Positions 1-6,767 of a stretch of 37,199 nt of DNA are shown in pieces. The notes below the pieces were generated by a model. It made no database searches, was not told where the DNA came from, and worked only from the letters and a program-made list of their open reading frames with translations. The stretch comes from a virus. The DNA is taken from positions 1-37,199 of the IMG/VR virus record IMGVR_UViG_3300025674_000009; one strand, 5' to 3'. How positions within the stretch are numbered: the first letter of the stretch is position 1; each line of letters opens with the position of its first letter. A program made the position numbers and the translations under genes.

Positions 1-112
1 AATCTAGCTTATCTATACATAAAAGCAAGATATATTTTACATTTATTTTCAATAATATTGTAAGTGGCTAATAATTAACGAGTTAAGAAACGAAAAAAAT
101 TACGATTCCACA
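1..112. repeat. Exact 112-bp terminal direct repeat, left copy
   Basis: Bases 1-112 are identical to 37088-37199. The repeat covers the 65-bp leftward promoter/leader element, the spacer beyond it and the last 13 bases (100-112) of the leftward gene at 100-633. Because it cuts into a gene and joins the two halves of one leftward gene set, it is best read as the overlap of a circular or circularly permuted assembly. A true short terminal repeat like those of T7-type phages is the alternative, and sequence alone does not separate the two. Confidence 0.95.
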
Positions 113-633
113 TCAGTAATCTCAGCTTCAACCACTTTTTCATCTTTCAGATTAGCCAGCTCGGCTCGGATCTCATCGAGGGATAAAGATTTCTTTACCT
201 CTATAGTCTGAGTAGGTTCACCTTCATACTGGCGATGCTTGTCGATTAGGATGCCTGTGGCGATTGGTAGGACTCCGTTTGGTATCTCATCATTGTCCAG
301 CTTCTCGATCATCTTCTCGACTGCAAGCTGTGAAGCATGGCCGATCAATCCTCTCATTACTTTCTTCGATGCTTCGATCACCTCTTTCTCTCGAGACCGA
401 ACCACAGCGATAGTGTTGTGGGATACCTTCAGTTCCTTCTTGATCCGACTGACTGGTATTCCATCTGTTAGCATTTGAACCAGCTTGGCATAGTCTCCTG
501 GTCTCTTATCGAATAAACCTTGAGCGGTGTAGACCGAGGGACAAGTCTCCTCGACTGTCAGGTTAGCCGGAAGGTTATCAGCTTCAATCGTTATCCTCTT
601 TTTTTCGGTAGGCATTTCTATCGGTGCAAGCAT
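100..633 (-). CDS. Putative terminase small subunit / HTH DNA-binding protein
   Basis: A 177-aa protein. Residues about 44-80 form a helix-turn-helix-like segment (GDYAKLVQMLTDGIPVSRIK followed by a recognition-helix-like SHNTIAVV). A helical region follows, then TGILIDKHRQYEGEPTQ, which resembles the C-terminal part of phage small terminase proteins that bind pac DNA and feed it to the large subunit. The acidic Lys/Glu-rich tail would suit partner binding. It lies divergently from the large terminase gene across a 258-bp gap, which fits the role although the opposite strand is unusual. The start at 633 has no Shine-Dalgarno; an internal Met at 615 is an alternative. A transcription regulator of the leftward genes is the main competing identity. 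Family assignment is by pattern only. Confidence 0.6.
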   Translation of the reverse strand: MLAPIEMPTEKKRITIEADNLPANLTVEETCPSVYTAQGLFDKRPGDYAKLVQMLTDGIPVSRIKKELKVSHNTIAVVRSREKEVIEASKKVMRGLIGHASQLAVEKMIEKLDNDEIPNGVLPIATGILIDKHRQYEGEPTQTIEVKKSLSLDEIRAELANLKDEKVVEAEITDVES

Positions 634-639
634 TTAAAC

Positions 640-666
640 ATTTAAACTAAATAAGTATTCAGTCAA
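640..666 (-). promoter_or_regulatory. Candidate promoter of the leftward HTH/TerS gene
   Basis: Read leftward there is a TTGACT -35-like box (666-661) and a TTAAAT -10-like box (645-640), with a short 15-base spacer. The -10-like box ends exactly six bases before the ATG at 633, so transcription would begin at or next to the start codon. No ribosome-binding site is present. The short spacer weakens the call. Confidence 0.35.
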
Positions 667-715
667 GGAGAATTAGACATAATCATTATTGTGCGGTAAA
701 AATTATATAAAAAAC

Positions 716-729
716 AATGTAAAAATATA
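716..729 (+). promoter_or_regulatory. ATGTAAAATAT-like motif in the divergent terminase gap
   Basis: AATGTAAAAATATA reads toward the large terminase gene. The same core without the extra A (ATGTAAAATAT) occurs in both leftward leader repeats and again upstream of the scaffold gene. The TAAAAT inside it is a 5/6 match to a -10 box, but no good -35 is present, so this is only a candidate phage promoter element. Confidence 0.3.
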
Positions 730-766
730 ACATATCAATATTTTTATGCGATTTATGTCACAGACA

Positions 767-813
767 GGGGGGGAGGGGGGTCGGATTTGGCGGCCCGCCG
801 GTCACCGAGACCG
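767..813 (+). other. G-tract and GC hairpin, possible packaging-recognition site
   Basis: In an otherwise very AT-rich divergent gap there is a run of seven G, one A and six G (767-780). It is followed by the GC-rich CGGCCCGCCG and a perfect 5-bp hairpin CGGTC/GACCG (799-803 with 809-813, 5-base loop). Terminase recognition sites often lie beside terminase genes, and this is the most distinctive sequence between the two terminase candidates. It could equally be a structural or regulatory element. Nothing else recognisable lies in the gap from 814 to 891. Confidence 0.35.
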
Positions 814-891
814 ATTGTAGCCCATGAAAAAATTTCCACAAATTGCCCCGCCAAGTGTACCACTCGCCAATCCATCTGTTAAAATGGGACT

Positions 892-2493
892 ATGCCGCTC
901 ACCTGGACACCGCACCCCGCCTTACCGCCTCTGACAAAATCGGAGATGCTGTCCATGACCCCCGAAGCAATCCTCGCATATTGGGAGAAAAGGGAACAGG
1001 CGATTAAGGATGAGAAGGATGATCCTTATCGGCACGGCTTTGAACTGGATATATGGAAGAGGGCGGATGAGCAGTTAAGGACGCACTCAGAAATATTGAT
1101 TATGGGAGGCAACCGGAGTTCCAAGAGTCATTTTTGCGCTCGAAGGGTAGTTCAATCCCTCGTTGAAAACCCTGGTACGATTATATGGTGTCTTACAGAG
1201 ACATCAGCTAACAGCATTCAATTTCAGCAGAAATTAATCTTCGATGCTCTTCCAAAAGAGTTAAAAGGGTTAGGCAGAGGTAAGGTCGGATATCTCGTTT
1301 TTTCGTTAAAAAATGGATTTACCGCATCTAAGTTCACTCTGCCCAATGAAAGTCAGTGTATTTTCCGTAACTGGTCCCAAGACATCAGTACAATCGAAGG
1401 GGGAGAAATCGGCTCACCGCAAGATCCAGTCAACGGAACCCATAATATCGGCTATTGGGCAGATGAGCTTGTGCCGATGTCATGGGTAAATACCCTTCGA
1501 TTTCGGACCGTAACCCGCAATTCCAAAGGAATTATCAGCTTCACCGCCGTTGACGGATGGAACTCTGTCGTAAAGTCCATGCTCACGGGTGCCCGCACCA
1601 TAGAATCAACGAAGGCGGACCTATTGGACGGGGAGGAAGTCCCCCTCGTTCAGCAACCCATCCGCAAAGCGTCTTCAGTGGTTTATTTCCATACAGCGGC
1701 GAATCCCTTTGGCGGTTGGGCGGCAATGAAGAACCAGTTGGAGGGAGAGAAGCGGGAAACAATTCTATGTCGGGCATATGGAGTGCCTGTGAGGCAGTCT
1801 AGGGCAATCTTTCCCAATCTGACGGATAAAAACTTCGTTACCTCGGACAAACTGCCTGATTTTTCGGATGCCAATTGGGTATTATCGATTGATCCGGCGG
1901 GAGCAAAGCCCTGGACAATGGTATTATTTGCAATCGATCCACATGGAGTCGCATGGGCGGTAAAGGAATTTCCTGACTTCGACACCTGGGGAGGATGGAT
2001 TGATCTGACTAAGGACAAATTATCCGCCGGCGAGGCTGCCCAACCGAACGGGTACGGCCTCAAGGATTATGCCGAGGAAATAAGACGGATGGAGAAGATA
2101 TGCGGGGATAGTGAGGTCATCCGCATAATCGACCCGAGGTTAGGGGCGGCGAGCTATCAGAAAGCGGAGGGTAGTTCTAACATAATAGATGATTTATCGG
2201 ATGAAGATATTATTGTTCAGCCCGCCGAAGCACTCGACATCGAGACGGGTCTTCAGGCAATAAACAATTTACTCGCATGGGACAGGGAAAGAGAGATGGA
2301 TTTGGATAATAAGCCTAAATTGATGTTCAGCGATGAGTGCCAAAATCTCATAAGTTGTATGCAAGCATATCAGCCTGGAGATTTGAAGAATCCGAGTAAG
2401 GACTTCGTTGATTTGGCCAGGTACTTTGCGGTGGGCAATTTCGAGTATTTTGATCAGGAGGAATTAATTTCAACGGGTGGAGGATCGTATTGA
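892..2493 (+). CDS. terL: Terminase large subunit (packaging ATPase-nuclease)
   Basis: A 533-aa DNA-packaging motor. The N-terminal ATPase has a Walker A-like GGNRSSKS at residues 72-79, in which Ser replaces the usual Gly before the Lys, and a Walker B-like segment IGYWADEL. The C-terminal RNase H-like nuclease has the expected acidic clusters: WVLSIDPAG, then IRIIDPRLG, and finally DFVDLARYFA near the end. Length and domain order match phage large terminases. It pumps DNA into the prohead through the portal encoded just downstream. The start at 892 has no strong ribosome-binding site. The stop overlaps the next start (TGATG). Confidence 0.93.
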   Translation: MPLTWTPHPALPPLTKSEMLSMTPEAILAYWEKREQAIKDEKDDPYRHGFELDIWKRADEQLRTHSEILIMGGNRSSKSHFCARRVVQSLVENPGTIIWCLTETSANSIQFQQKLIFDALPKELKGLGRGKVGYLVFSLKNGFTASKFTLPNESQCIFRNWSQDISTIEGGEIGSPQDPVNGTHNIGYWADELVPMSWVNTLRFRTVTRNSKGIISFTAVDGWNSVVKSMLTGARTIESTKADLLDGEEVPLVQQPIRKASSVVYFHTAANPFGGWAAMKNQLEGEKRETILCRAYGVPVRQSRAIFPNLTDKNFVTSDKLPDFSDANWVLSIDPAGAKPWTMVLFAIDPHGVAWAVKEFPDFDTWGGWIDLTKDKLSAGEAAQPNGYGLKDYAEEIRRMEKICGDSEVIRIIDPRLGAASYQKAEGSSNIIDDLSDEDIIVQPAEALDIETGLQAINNLLAWDREREMDLDNKPKLMFSDECQNLISCMQAYQPGDLKNPSKDFVDLARYFAVGNFEYFDQEELISTGGGSY

Positions 2494-2834
2494 TGGCAAC
2501 AACTAGAAAATGGAGCGAGGAACAGCGTGAGGAAGTGGTTGAGCTTAGAAAGAGCGGGGTAAGCTGGGCGAAGATCAGTAAGCAGACGGGCATCCCGAAG
2601 GGGACTTGCATTGGATTTTGGAAGGAGTCCGCCAAGGATGATGACTTACCGGCTAAATCGGAGACAGTTATGGCGAGGGTGCTTAAACTGGTCCCCAATC
2701 CTCGTTTAATGCTGATATATTTTGATGATCAGGAGGGCATCGCTCGATGCGTTAAGCGGCCACAGGACAACCGCCCACCGAAGAGTCAGGTTTTAGTTAA
2801 AAAGGTCGAGGATGATCTGTATCGAATCGTATGA
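2493..2834 (+). CDS. Small HTH DNA-binding protein
   Basis: A 113-aa protein starting at the ATG overlapping the terminase stop, preceded by GGAGG about ten bases upstream. Residues about 8-40 (WSEEQREEVVELRKSGVSWA, then KISKQTGIPKGT) have the pattern of a homeodomain-like/Trp-repressor-type helix-turn-helix. The C-terminal half is rich in Lys, Arg and Pro and has a short beta-like end. Its position between terminase and portal suggests a role in packaging recognition (an alternative small terminase) or in late transcription. No finer family is recognised. Confidence 0.65.
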   Translation: MATTRKWSEEQREEVVELRKSGVSWAKISKQTGIPKGTCIGFWKESAKDDDLPAKSETVMARVLKLVPNPRLMLIYFDDQEGIARCVKRPQDNRPPKSQVLVKKVEDDLYRIV

Positions 2835-3045
2835 GCAGACGGAAACGAGGATCGATGCCATGCTCAGAGAGATGGTGGTCGAAGAGGGCTTGGCGGCAAT
2901 GGATTCGGGAAGGGACCCGAAAGCGTACACGCTCAAGGAAATTAGCGAATTTATCGGAGTGCCTATAGTTGCGGTTCACAGGGTGGAAAAAGAGGCACTG
3001 AAAAAATTAAAAAAAATAATGTTACAATGGGAAATCAATGAGTGA
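2812..3045 (+). CDS. Sigma-70 region 4.2-like small protein
   Basis: A 77-aa protein overlapping its upstream neighbour by 23 bases. Residues about 44-75 (YTLKEISEFIGVPIVAVHRV followed by EKEALKKLKK) align well with the C-terminal -35-binding helix-turn-helix of primary sigma factors, including the characteristic ..EKEALKKLKK end. No region 2 or 3 is present, so it cannot be a full sigma factor. It may bind DNA or RNA polymerase as a small transcription modulator. The ATG at 2812 is used; Met at residue 17 is an alternative start. Confidence 0.7.
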   Translation: MICIESYEQTETRIDAMLREMVVEEGLAAMDSGRDPKAYTLKEISEFIGVPIVAVHRVEKEALKKLKKIMLQWEINE

Positions 3046-5128
3046 AGGAAGTGGTTTAGAAGTACAGGAGTTTGACGAAAAAGGCCCTGATGTAGATGCG
3101 ATCAAGCATGAATTTAATGATGCAAAAGCAAATCTGTCGTTTTGGATGGATAAGGCTGAAGAGGCCAGAGAGTGTCGGTTCAATGAATGGGCTGGTAAGG
3201 ACGAGTCCGGCAAGAAGAATGGACCGGAGGCCTTCCCTTGGGACGGGGCAAGTGACCTCGAGCCAAACTTGGTTAACCCATTAATCGATGGGGATGTAGC
3301 CCTTCTTTCTCAGTCGCTGTCACAGGCCAACCTCGTAGCCGCTCCCGTCGAAAGTTCCGACATTGGCAGTGCAAAGATGGTAAGCGAGTTTTTGAAGTGG
3401 CGGATGAACTCAATGACGGAACTTCCTCGGGAAGCCGCCATTGGAGCAAACTATTTACTGCAAAACGGAATCACTTTTTTCGGCACTTATTGGAAAAGGG
3501 AAACCACTCGAGTATTTAAGGATATCAGCCTGGAGGAGATTGCACAGATGAGTCCCGAGCTGGCTATGGCAATTCAGGACCCTGAGATGAAAGAGGGAGT
3601 CGAGGAGATGCTATTCCCGTTATTCCCTAATCTGAAGAAGCGGAGAGTCAGGAAGATGATAAATGAGCTTCGCAATAAAGGAGTTTCAAAAGTCCCGACT
3701 GAGAAGGCGGTAGTAAACAGACCGGCAATTAAGGCATATGAGTTGGGTAGGGAAATAATCATCGATTCAAATGTGATTGATTTGGAATCTGCTCGGAGCA
3801 TTCATTGCATTCATTACTACAGCCCCGAAGCACTCATGCAGAAAGTGAATGAGGGATGGGATAAGAAGTGGATCGAGGAACTGATTGAGAACTCGAAAGG
3901 ATTTTATTCTGAGGAGAGTTATTCCACGGATCTTATGTCTTATGACACCGGTAACTTTTACGGCCAACAGGATTACGAGGGCATGGTTCGGGTAATTACG
4001 ACATATCGTAAGGAACTGGATGAAGACGATGTGCCTATCTGCACGATTACTTGCTGGGCTGATGAGGTTGAGGGTCATGGTTTTCATAGTCCGATGGAAT
4101 ATGATGAAGGTCGTTATCCATTCGTTTGTATTACAAGAGAGAACTTAAATCACCGTCTACTCGATTCAAGGGGTTACCCTGAGCTTTTAAAGAGTTATCA
4201 GATTGCGGCCAAAACCGAGATGGATGCGAGGCGTGATAGGGCATCTATGAGTACTTTACCGCCAGTTGAGCATTTGGCGGGGAGAAAGCCTGAAAGATTA
4301 GGACCAGGTGCAACTTTGGCAGTCCGCCGAAGGGGGGAAGTTGGTTTTATGGAGATACCGAGGTATTCTCAAGCATCGATGGAAGTGGAGATGCAAATCC
4401 GCCAACTCGCCAACAAGATCACCGGCAGAGCAACCTCCGCCGAGGATGCAGTTGAAGCAAACAGTATTCGCCAGCACTTGGTTAACCAGTGGTTAAATGG
4501 ATTCAAACAGATTTTAAATCGGGTATGGTGCTTGGACCGAACATATGGCGGTCCGCAAATTTGGTTCAGAGTCACCAATAATGAACAGGGTGCAATGCTC
4601 ATGCTCGATGAAACTGCCGAGGTTTATGATTTTAATATCACTTGGAACTCGATGAACCAGGACGAGGAGAAGGTTCTTCAGAAATTAGATACAGTGGGTA
4701 AATTAATGGCTCAGTATGATCGCCAAGGGGTTGGCAGATATGATGTATATCTCCGAAAAGTCCTTGAGGCTATCGATCCTAATCTTGCCGGCCAACTGAT
4801 CGCCCCAGTTGAAGAGGCAACGGATAAAGAGATTCAGGAAACTTCAGCCGACATTGCAAAGATTGCATCGGGTCAGGTTGTTAATGTTCCTCAACAGGGA
4901 GTAAATTCTCAACTCCGCTTACAGAAGTTACAGGAGTACCTCAGAGGGACACCCGAAGTACCGGCAACCGATGTTCAGCAGAGAATGCAAGAGGACGAGA
5001 ACTTCGCAAAAAGACTTCAGACATATGCGGGTCAATTGGAGATGATGCAAATGCAACAAAAGAACGCAATAATTGGCCAGCTAGGTACTGCTCCTGGCAA
5101 TGTACCAGGTACATCAGTGGCCGCTTAA
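3038..5128 (+). CDS. Portal (head-tail connector) protein
   Basis: A 696-aa protein of the size and position of podovirus portals, forming the dodecameric ring through which DNA enters and leaves. Sequence features include PWDGASDLEPNL near residue 66, which is typical of the P22/T7-like portal N-terminus; the core NHRLLDSRGYPELLKSYQIA; and a Gln/Met-rich helical C-terminal tail (GQLEMMQMQQ) like a portal barrel. It overlaps the previous gene by eight bases. Family is inferred from motif pattern and synteny with terminase, scaffold and capsid. Confidence 0.85.
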   Translation: MSEGSGLEVQEFDEKGPDVDAIKHEFNDAKANLSFWMDKAEEARECRFNEWAGKDESGKKNGPEAFPWDGASDLEPNLVNPLIDGDVALLSQSLSQANLVAAPVESSDIGSAKMVSEFLKWRMNSMTELPREAAIGANYLLQNGITFFGTYWKRETTRVFKDISLEEIAQMSPELAMAIQDPEMKEGVEEMLFPLFPNLKKRRVRKMINELRNKGVSKVPTEKAVVNRPAIKAYELGREIIIDSNVIDLESARSIHCIHYYSPEALMQKVNEGWDKKWIEELIENSKGFYSEESYSTDLMSYDTGNFYGQQDYEGMVRVITTYRKELDEDDVPICTITCWADEVEGHGFHSPMEYDEGRYPFVCITRENLNHRLLDSRGYPELLKSYQIAAKTEMDARRDRASMSTLPPVEHLAGRKPERLGPGATLAVRRRGEVGFMEIPRYSQASMEVEMQIRQLANKITGRATSAEDAVEANSIRQHLVNQWLNGFKQILNRVWCLDRTYGGPQIWFRVTNNEQGAMLMLDETAEVYDFNITWNSMNQDEEKVLQKLDTVGKLMAQYDRQGVGRYDVYLRKVLEAIDPNLAGQLIAPVEEATDKEIQETSADIAKIASGQVVNVPQQGVNSQLRLQKLQEYLRGTPEVPATDVQQRMQEDENFAKRLQTYAGQLEMMQMQQKNAIIGQLGTAPGNVPGTSVAA

Positions 5129-5143
5129 ACAAAAGGAAATATT

Positions 5144-5245
5144 ATGCCATACGGAAAAGGAACATACGGATCGAAGGTTGGAAGACCTTCTAAAAAAGCT
5201 AAAGCAATGGGTAGAAAGAAAAAAATGCTCAAGAAGAAAAAGTGA
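5144..5245 (+). CDS. 33-aa highly basic peptide
   Basis: MPYGKGTYGSKVGRPSKKAK continuing to a run of Lys at the C-terminus, so almost half the residues are Lys or Arg. AAAGGAAAT nine or so bases upstream serves as ribosome-binding site. The stop overlaps the GTG of the next gene. First of four consecutive tiny basic proteins. Proteins starting MPYGKGTYG occur in many aquatic phages next to portal genes; their function is unknown, with DNA condensation or head assembly as guesses. Confidence 0.65.
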   Translation: MPYGKGTYGSKVGRPSKKAKAMGRKKKMLKKKK

Positions 5246-5487
5246 GTAAGCCTACCAAGGTAAATTCCCCTAGAAGAATCCGAAAGGGTGAGCCAGGATA
5301 TGGGAAAAAGAAATTTGTCGTACTTGCATCGGAAAATGGCAAGACAAGGACAATTCGTTACGGGGATGCAAACATGAAAATCCGTAAATCTAATCCTGAT
5401 GCTCGTAAATCTTTTCGAGCTAGGCATAAGTGCGATCAAAAGAAATCAAAACTTACTGCCGGATACTGGAGTTGTAAAAAATGGTAG
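5242..5487 (+). CDS. Small basic phage protein with Cys-containing tail
   Basis: An 81-aa protein from a GTG overlapping the previous stop. N-terminal NSPRRIRKGEPGYGKKKFVV and the C-terminal half YGDANMKIRKSNPDARKSFR, then ARHKCD.. and a final YWSCKKW, form a pattern that I recall as conserved in uncultured phages and some large DNA viruses. Strongly positive charge. Two Cys and one His could form a metal or disulfide site. Function unknown. The Lys/Trp C-terminus is followed immediately by the next overlapping start. Confidence 0.75.
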   Translation: MSKPTKVNSPRRIRKGEPGYGKKKFVVLASENGKTRTIRYGDANMKIRKSNPDARKSFRARHKCDQKKSKLTAGYWSCKKW

Positions 5488-5636
5488 CAAAAAAGAAAAG
5501 ACCCACACCGACAAATTCTACTCTTTACTCTCGGGTAAAGTCGGAAGCTAAAAGGAAGTTTGATGTATACCCATCAGCCTATGCGAATGCCTGGTTAGTT
5601 AAGACTTACAAGAAAAGAGGCGGTAAATATAAATGA
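5481..5636 (+). CDS. 51-aa basic protein, YPSAYANAWLVKTYKKRGG family
   Basis: Short gene overlapping both neighbours. The sequence NSTLYSRVKSEAKRKFDVYP then SAYANAWLVKTYKKRGGKYK has a motif familiar from many phage and giant-virus small proteins. Predicted as a compact helical basic domain. No function is known to me. The reading frame is supported by the clean overlap chain and by its family-like motif. Confidence 0.72.
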   Translation: MVAKKKRPTPTNSTLYSRVKSEAKRKFDVYPSAYANAWLVKTYKKRGGKYK

Positions 5637-5893
5637 GTCTAAAGGATTGGTTTAATGAGGAATGGGTGGACATTGGCCGGAAGAAAAAGGGCGGTGGACA
5701 TCCAAGCTGTGGCCGAAAGAAAGCGAGTACTAAGAGAAAAGGTTACCCCAAATGCGTACCCAAAGCCAAGGCGGCTACAATGACCAAAGCACAAAAAACA
5801 TCAGCGATTCGCCGAAAGAGATCCAAGGCTCAGGGAGTTGGCGGTAAACCTACAAATGTAAAAACAATCGTAAGAAAGAAAAAGAAAAAATGA
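5633..5893 (+). CDS. 86-aa basic protein, DWF..WVDI..KKKGGG family
   Basis: Begins MSLKDWFNEEWVDIGRKKKG, followed by GHPSCGRKKAS and KGYPKCVPKAKAA, then a Lys/Arg-rich tail containing GVGGKPTNV. The HPSC...YPKC pair is a possible metal-binding knuckle. The motif set matches a conserved uncharacterised family that I recall from aquatic phages (possibly DUF5872, not verified). The charge suggests nucleic-acid or capsid-interior contact. ATG overlaps the preceding stop and its own stop overlaps the next start (ATGA). Confidence 0.75.
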   Translation: MSLKDWFNEEWVDIGRKKKGGGHPSCGRKKASTKRKGYPKCVPKAKAATMTKAQKTSAIRRKRSKAQGVGGKPTNVKTIVRKKKKK

Positions 5894-6114
5894 CATTAGC
5901 AGATGCAATCGCCGGACTAGGTGAACAGACTGAATGGTTAGTCATAAAAGATTTTATTAAAGAGCAGAGAGATATGTGCCTGGTCGATTTTCAGGATTAT
6001 ACCCATGTCGATAACCCGCAAAAACTCGCCCGTCTAAGTGGCGAGATAGCTGGACTTACTCGCATAATAGAAAGTTTAGAAAATGCCGAGCCTGACACCC
6101 CATCAGCAATTTAA
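5890..6114 (+). CDS. Small helical protein of unknown function
   Basis: A 74-aa protein, mostly helical by pattern (EWLVIKDFIKEQRDMCLVDF; LSGEIAGLTRIIESLENAEP), neutral to acidic, in contrast with the four basic genes before it. Similar short proteins often sit between portal and scaffold genes in podovirus-like genomes, but I do not recognise a family. Confidence 0.7.
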   Translation: MTLADAIAGLGEQTEWLVIKDFIKEQRDMCLVDFQDYTHVDNPQKLARLSGEIAGLTRIIESLENAEPDTPSAI

Positions 6115-6262
6115 AAACGAACATCGCGCCCTGTTAAAGCGTTGGATCGATGAAAGCGATATTGAAGATATGGAAATCGCTAAAATCGCAGTAGCCGATG
6201 TCGAGGAATGGCTGGATGAGGATGTTGTAGATTTTGAATCCGACATCCAACTCGATGACTAA
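6083..6262 (+). CDS. 59-aa acidic protein of unknown function
   Basis: Starts at ATG 6083 and overlaps the previous gene by 32 bases. The sequence MPSLTPHQQFKNEHRALLKR, followed by WIDESDIEDMEIAKIAVADV, has a basic N-terminal third and a very acidic C-terminus ending in SDIQLDD. Its stop overlaps the ATG of the next gene, which supports the frame. No family assigned. Confidence 0.6.
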   Translation: MPSLTPHQQFKNEHRALLKRWIDESDIEDMEIAKIAVADVEEWLDEDVVDFESDIQLDD

Positions 6263-6677
6263 GCGACTTGGGTATATCTACGAACAAGAATTTTTCACTC
6301 AGGCTTTAAGGCACGGCCTGGAAGTATTCACCCCGCTCGGGGATCACTTACCACAGGACTGCATTGTGGTAAATGCGGCCGGTAAAAAGTTTAATGTTCA
6401 AGTAAAGGGGACTGAAAAAGCTAAACTAAGCGATAAGACTCGAGCTATTCGGCGGTACAAGTTTTCGTGTACCACTGGCCGTGCCGTAAAGAAGCCCCTT
6501 GACTGCACAAAGGTCGATGTGGTGGCAGTCTACTGCGATGACATTCGGATTTGGTATTTGATTCCTTGCATGGCCATAGATGGGGCTGTAACAATCGCCG
6601 TCTATCCCCATGTAAAGGACTCAAAAGCTAAACACGAGAAGTTTAAAGAAAATTGGGAAATATTTAAAACTTCCTGA
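6255..6677 (+). CDS. Possible PD-(D/E)XK nuclease-fold protein
   Basis: About 140 aa from ATG 6255, whose codon overlaps the previous stop; a TTG at 6234 would add seven residues. N-terminal RLGYIYEQEFFTQALRHGLE is followed by GDHLPQDCIVV...FNVQVKGT, then VDVVAVYCDDIRIWYLIP. The order E, then (Q)D, then QVK in beta strands fits small PD-(D/E)XK folds such as Holliday-resolvase-like or homing-endonuclease-like proteins. A nuclease between portal and scaffold could be a packaging accessory. The fold is inferred; activity is not established. Confidence 0.6.
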   Translation: MTKRLGYIYEQEFFTQALRHGLEVFTPLGDHLPQDCIVVNAAGKKFNVQVKGTEKAKLSDKTRAIRRYKFSCTTGRAVKKPLDCTKVDVVAVYCDDIRIWYLIPCMAIDGAVTIAVYPHVKDSKAKHEKFKENWEIFKTS

Positions 6678-6695
6678 AAATTATTCCCGACCCCC

Positions 6696-6710
6696 ATGTA
6701 AAATATTAAT
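6696..6710 (+). promoter_or_regulatory. Candidate promoter element before the scaffold gene
   Basis: ATGTAAAATATTAAT lies about 58 bases before the scaffold ATG, in one of the few gaps of the structural block. It shares the ATGTAAAATAT core with the leftward leader repeats. A short imperfect hairpin (TGCATC/GATG) and CGCA/TGCG follow in the predicted leader. No convincing -35 box. Confidence 0.35.
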
Positions 6711-6767
6711 CGGTGCATCATACGATGTGCAGATTAACGCAAGAGTGCGAACTTTAAACGCAGAAAC

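Noticed and set aside
1-112. Terminal repeat as prophage att sites
   Set aside because: There is no integrase, the repeats lie at the very ends of the window and cut into a gene, and they restore a continuous gene set when joined.
6234-6254. TTG start for the possible nuclease gene
   Set aside because: The ATG at 6255 overlaps the preceding stop as in the neighbouring genes, and the added residues carry no motif.
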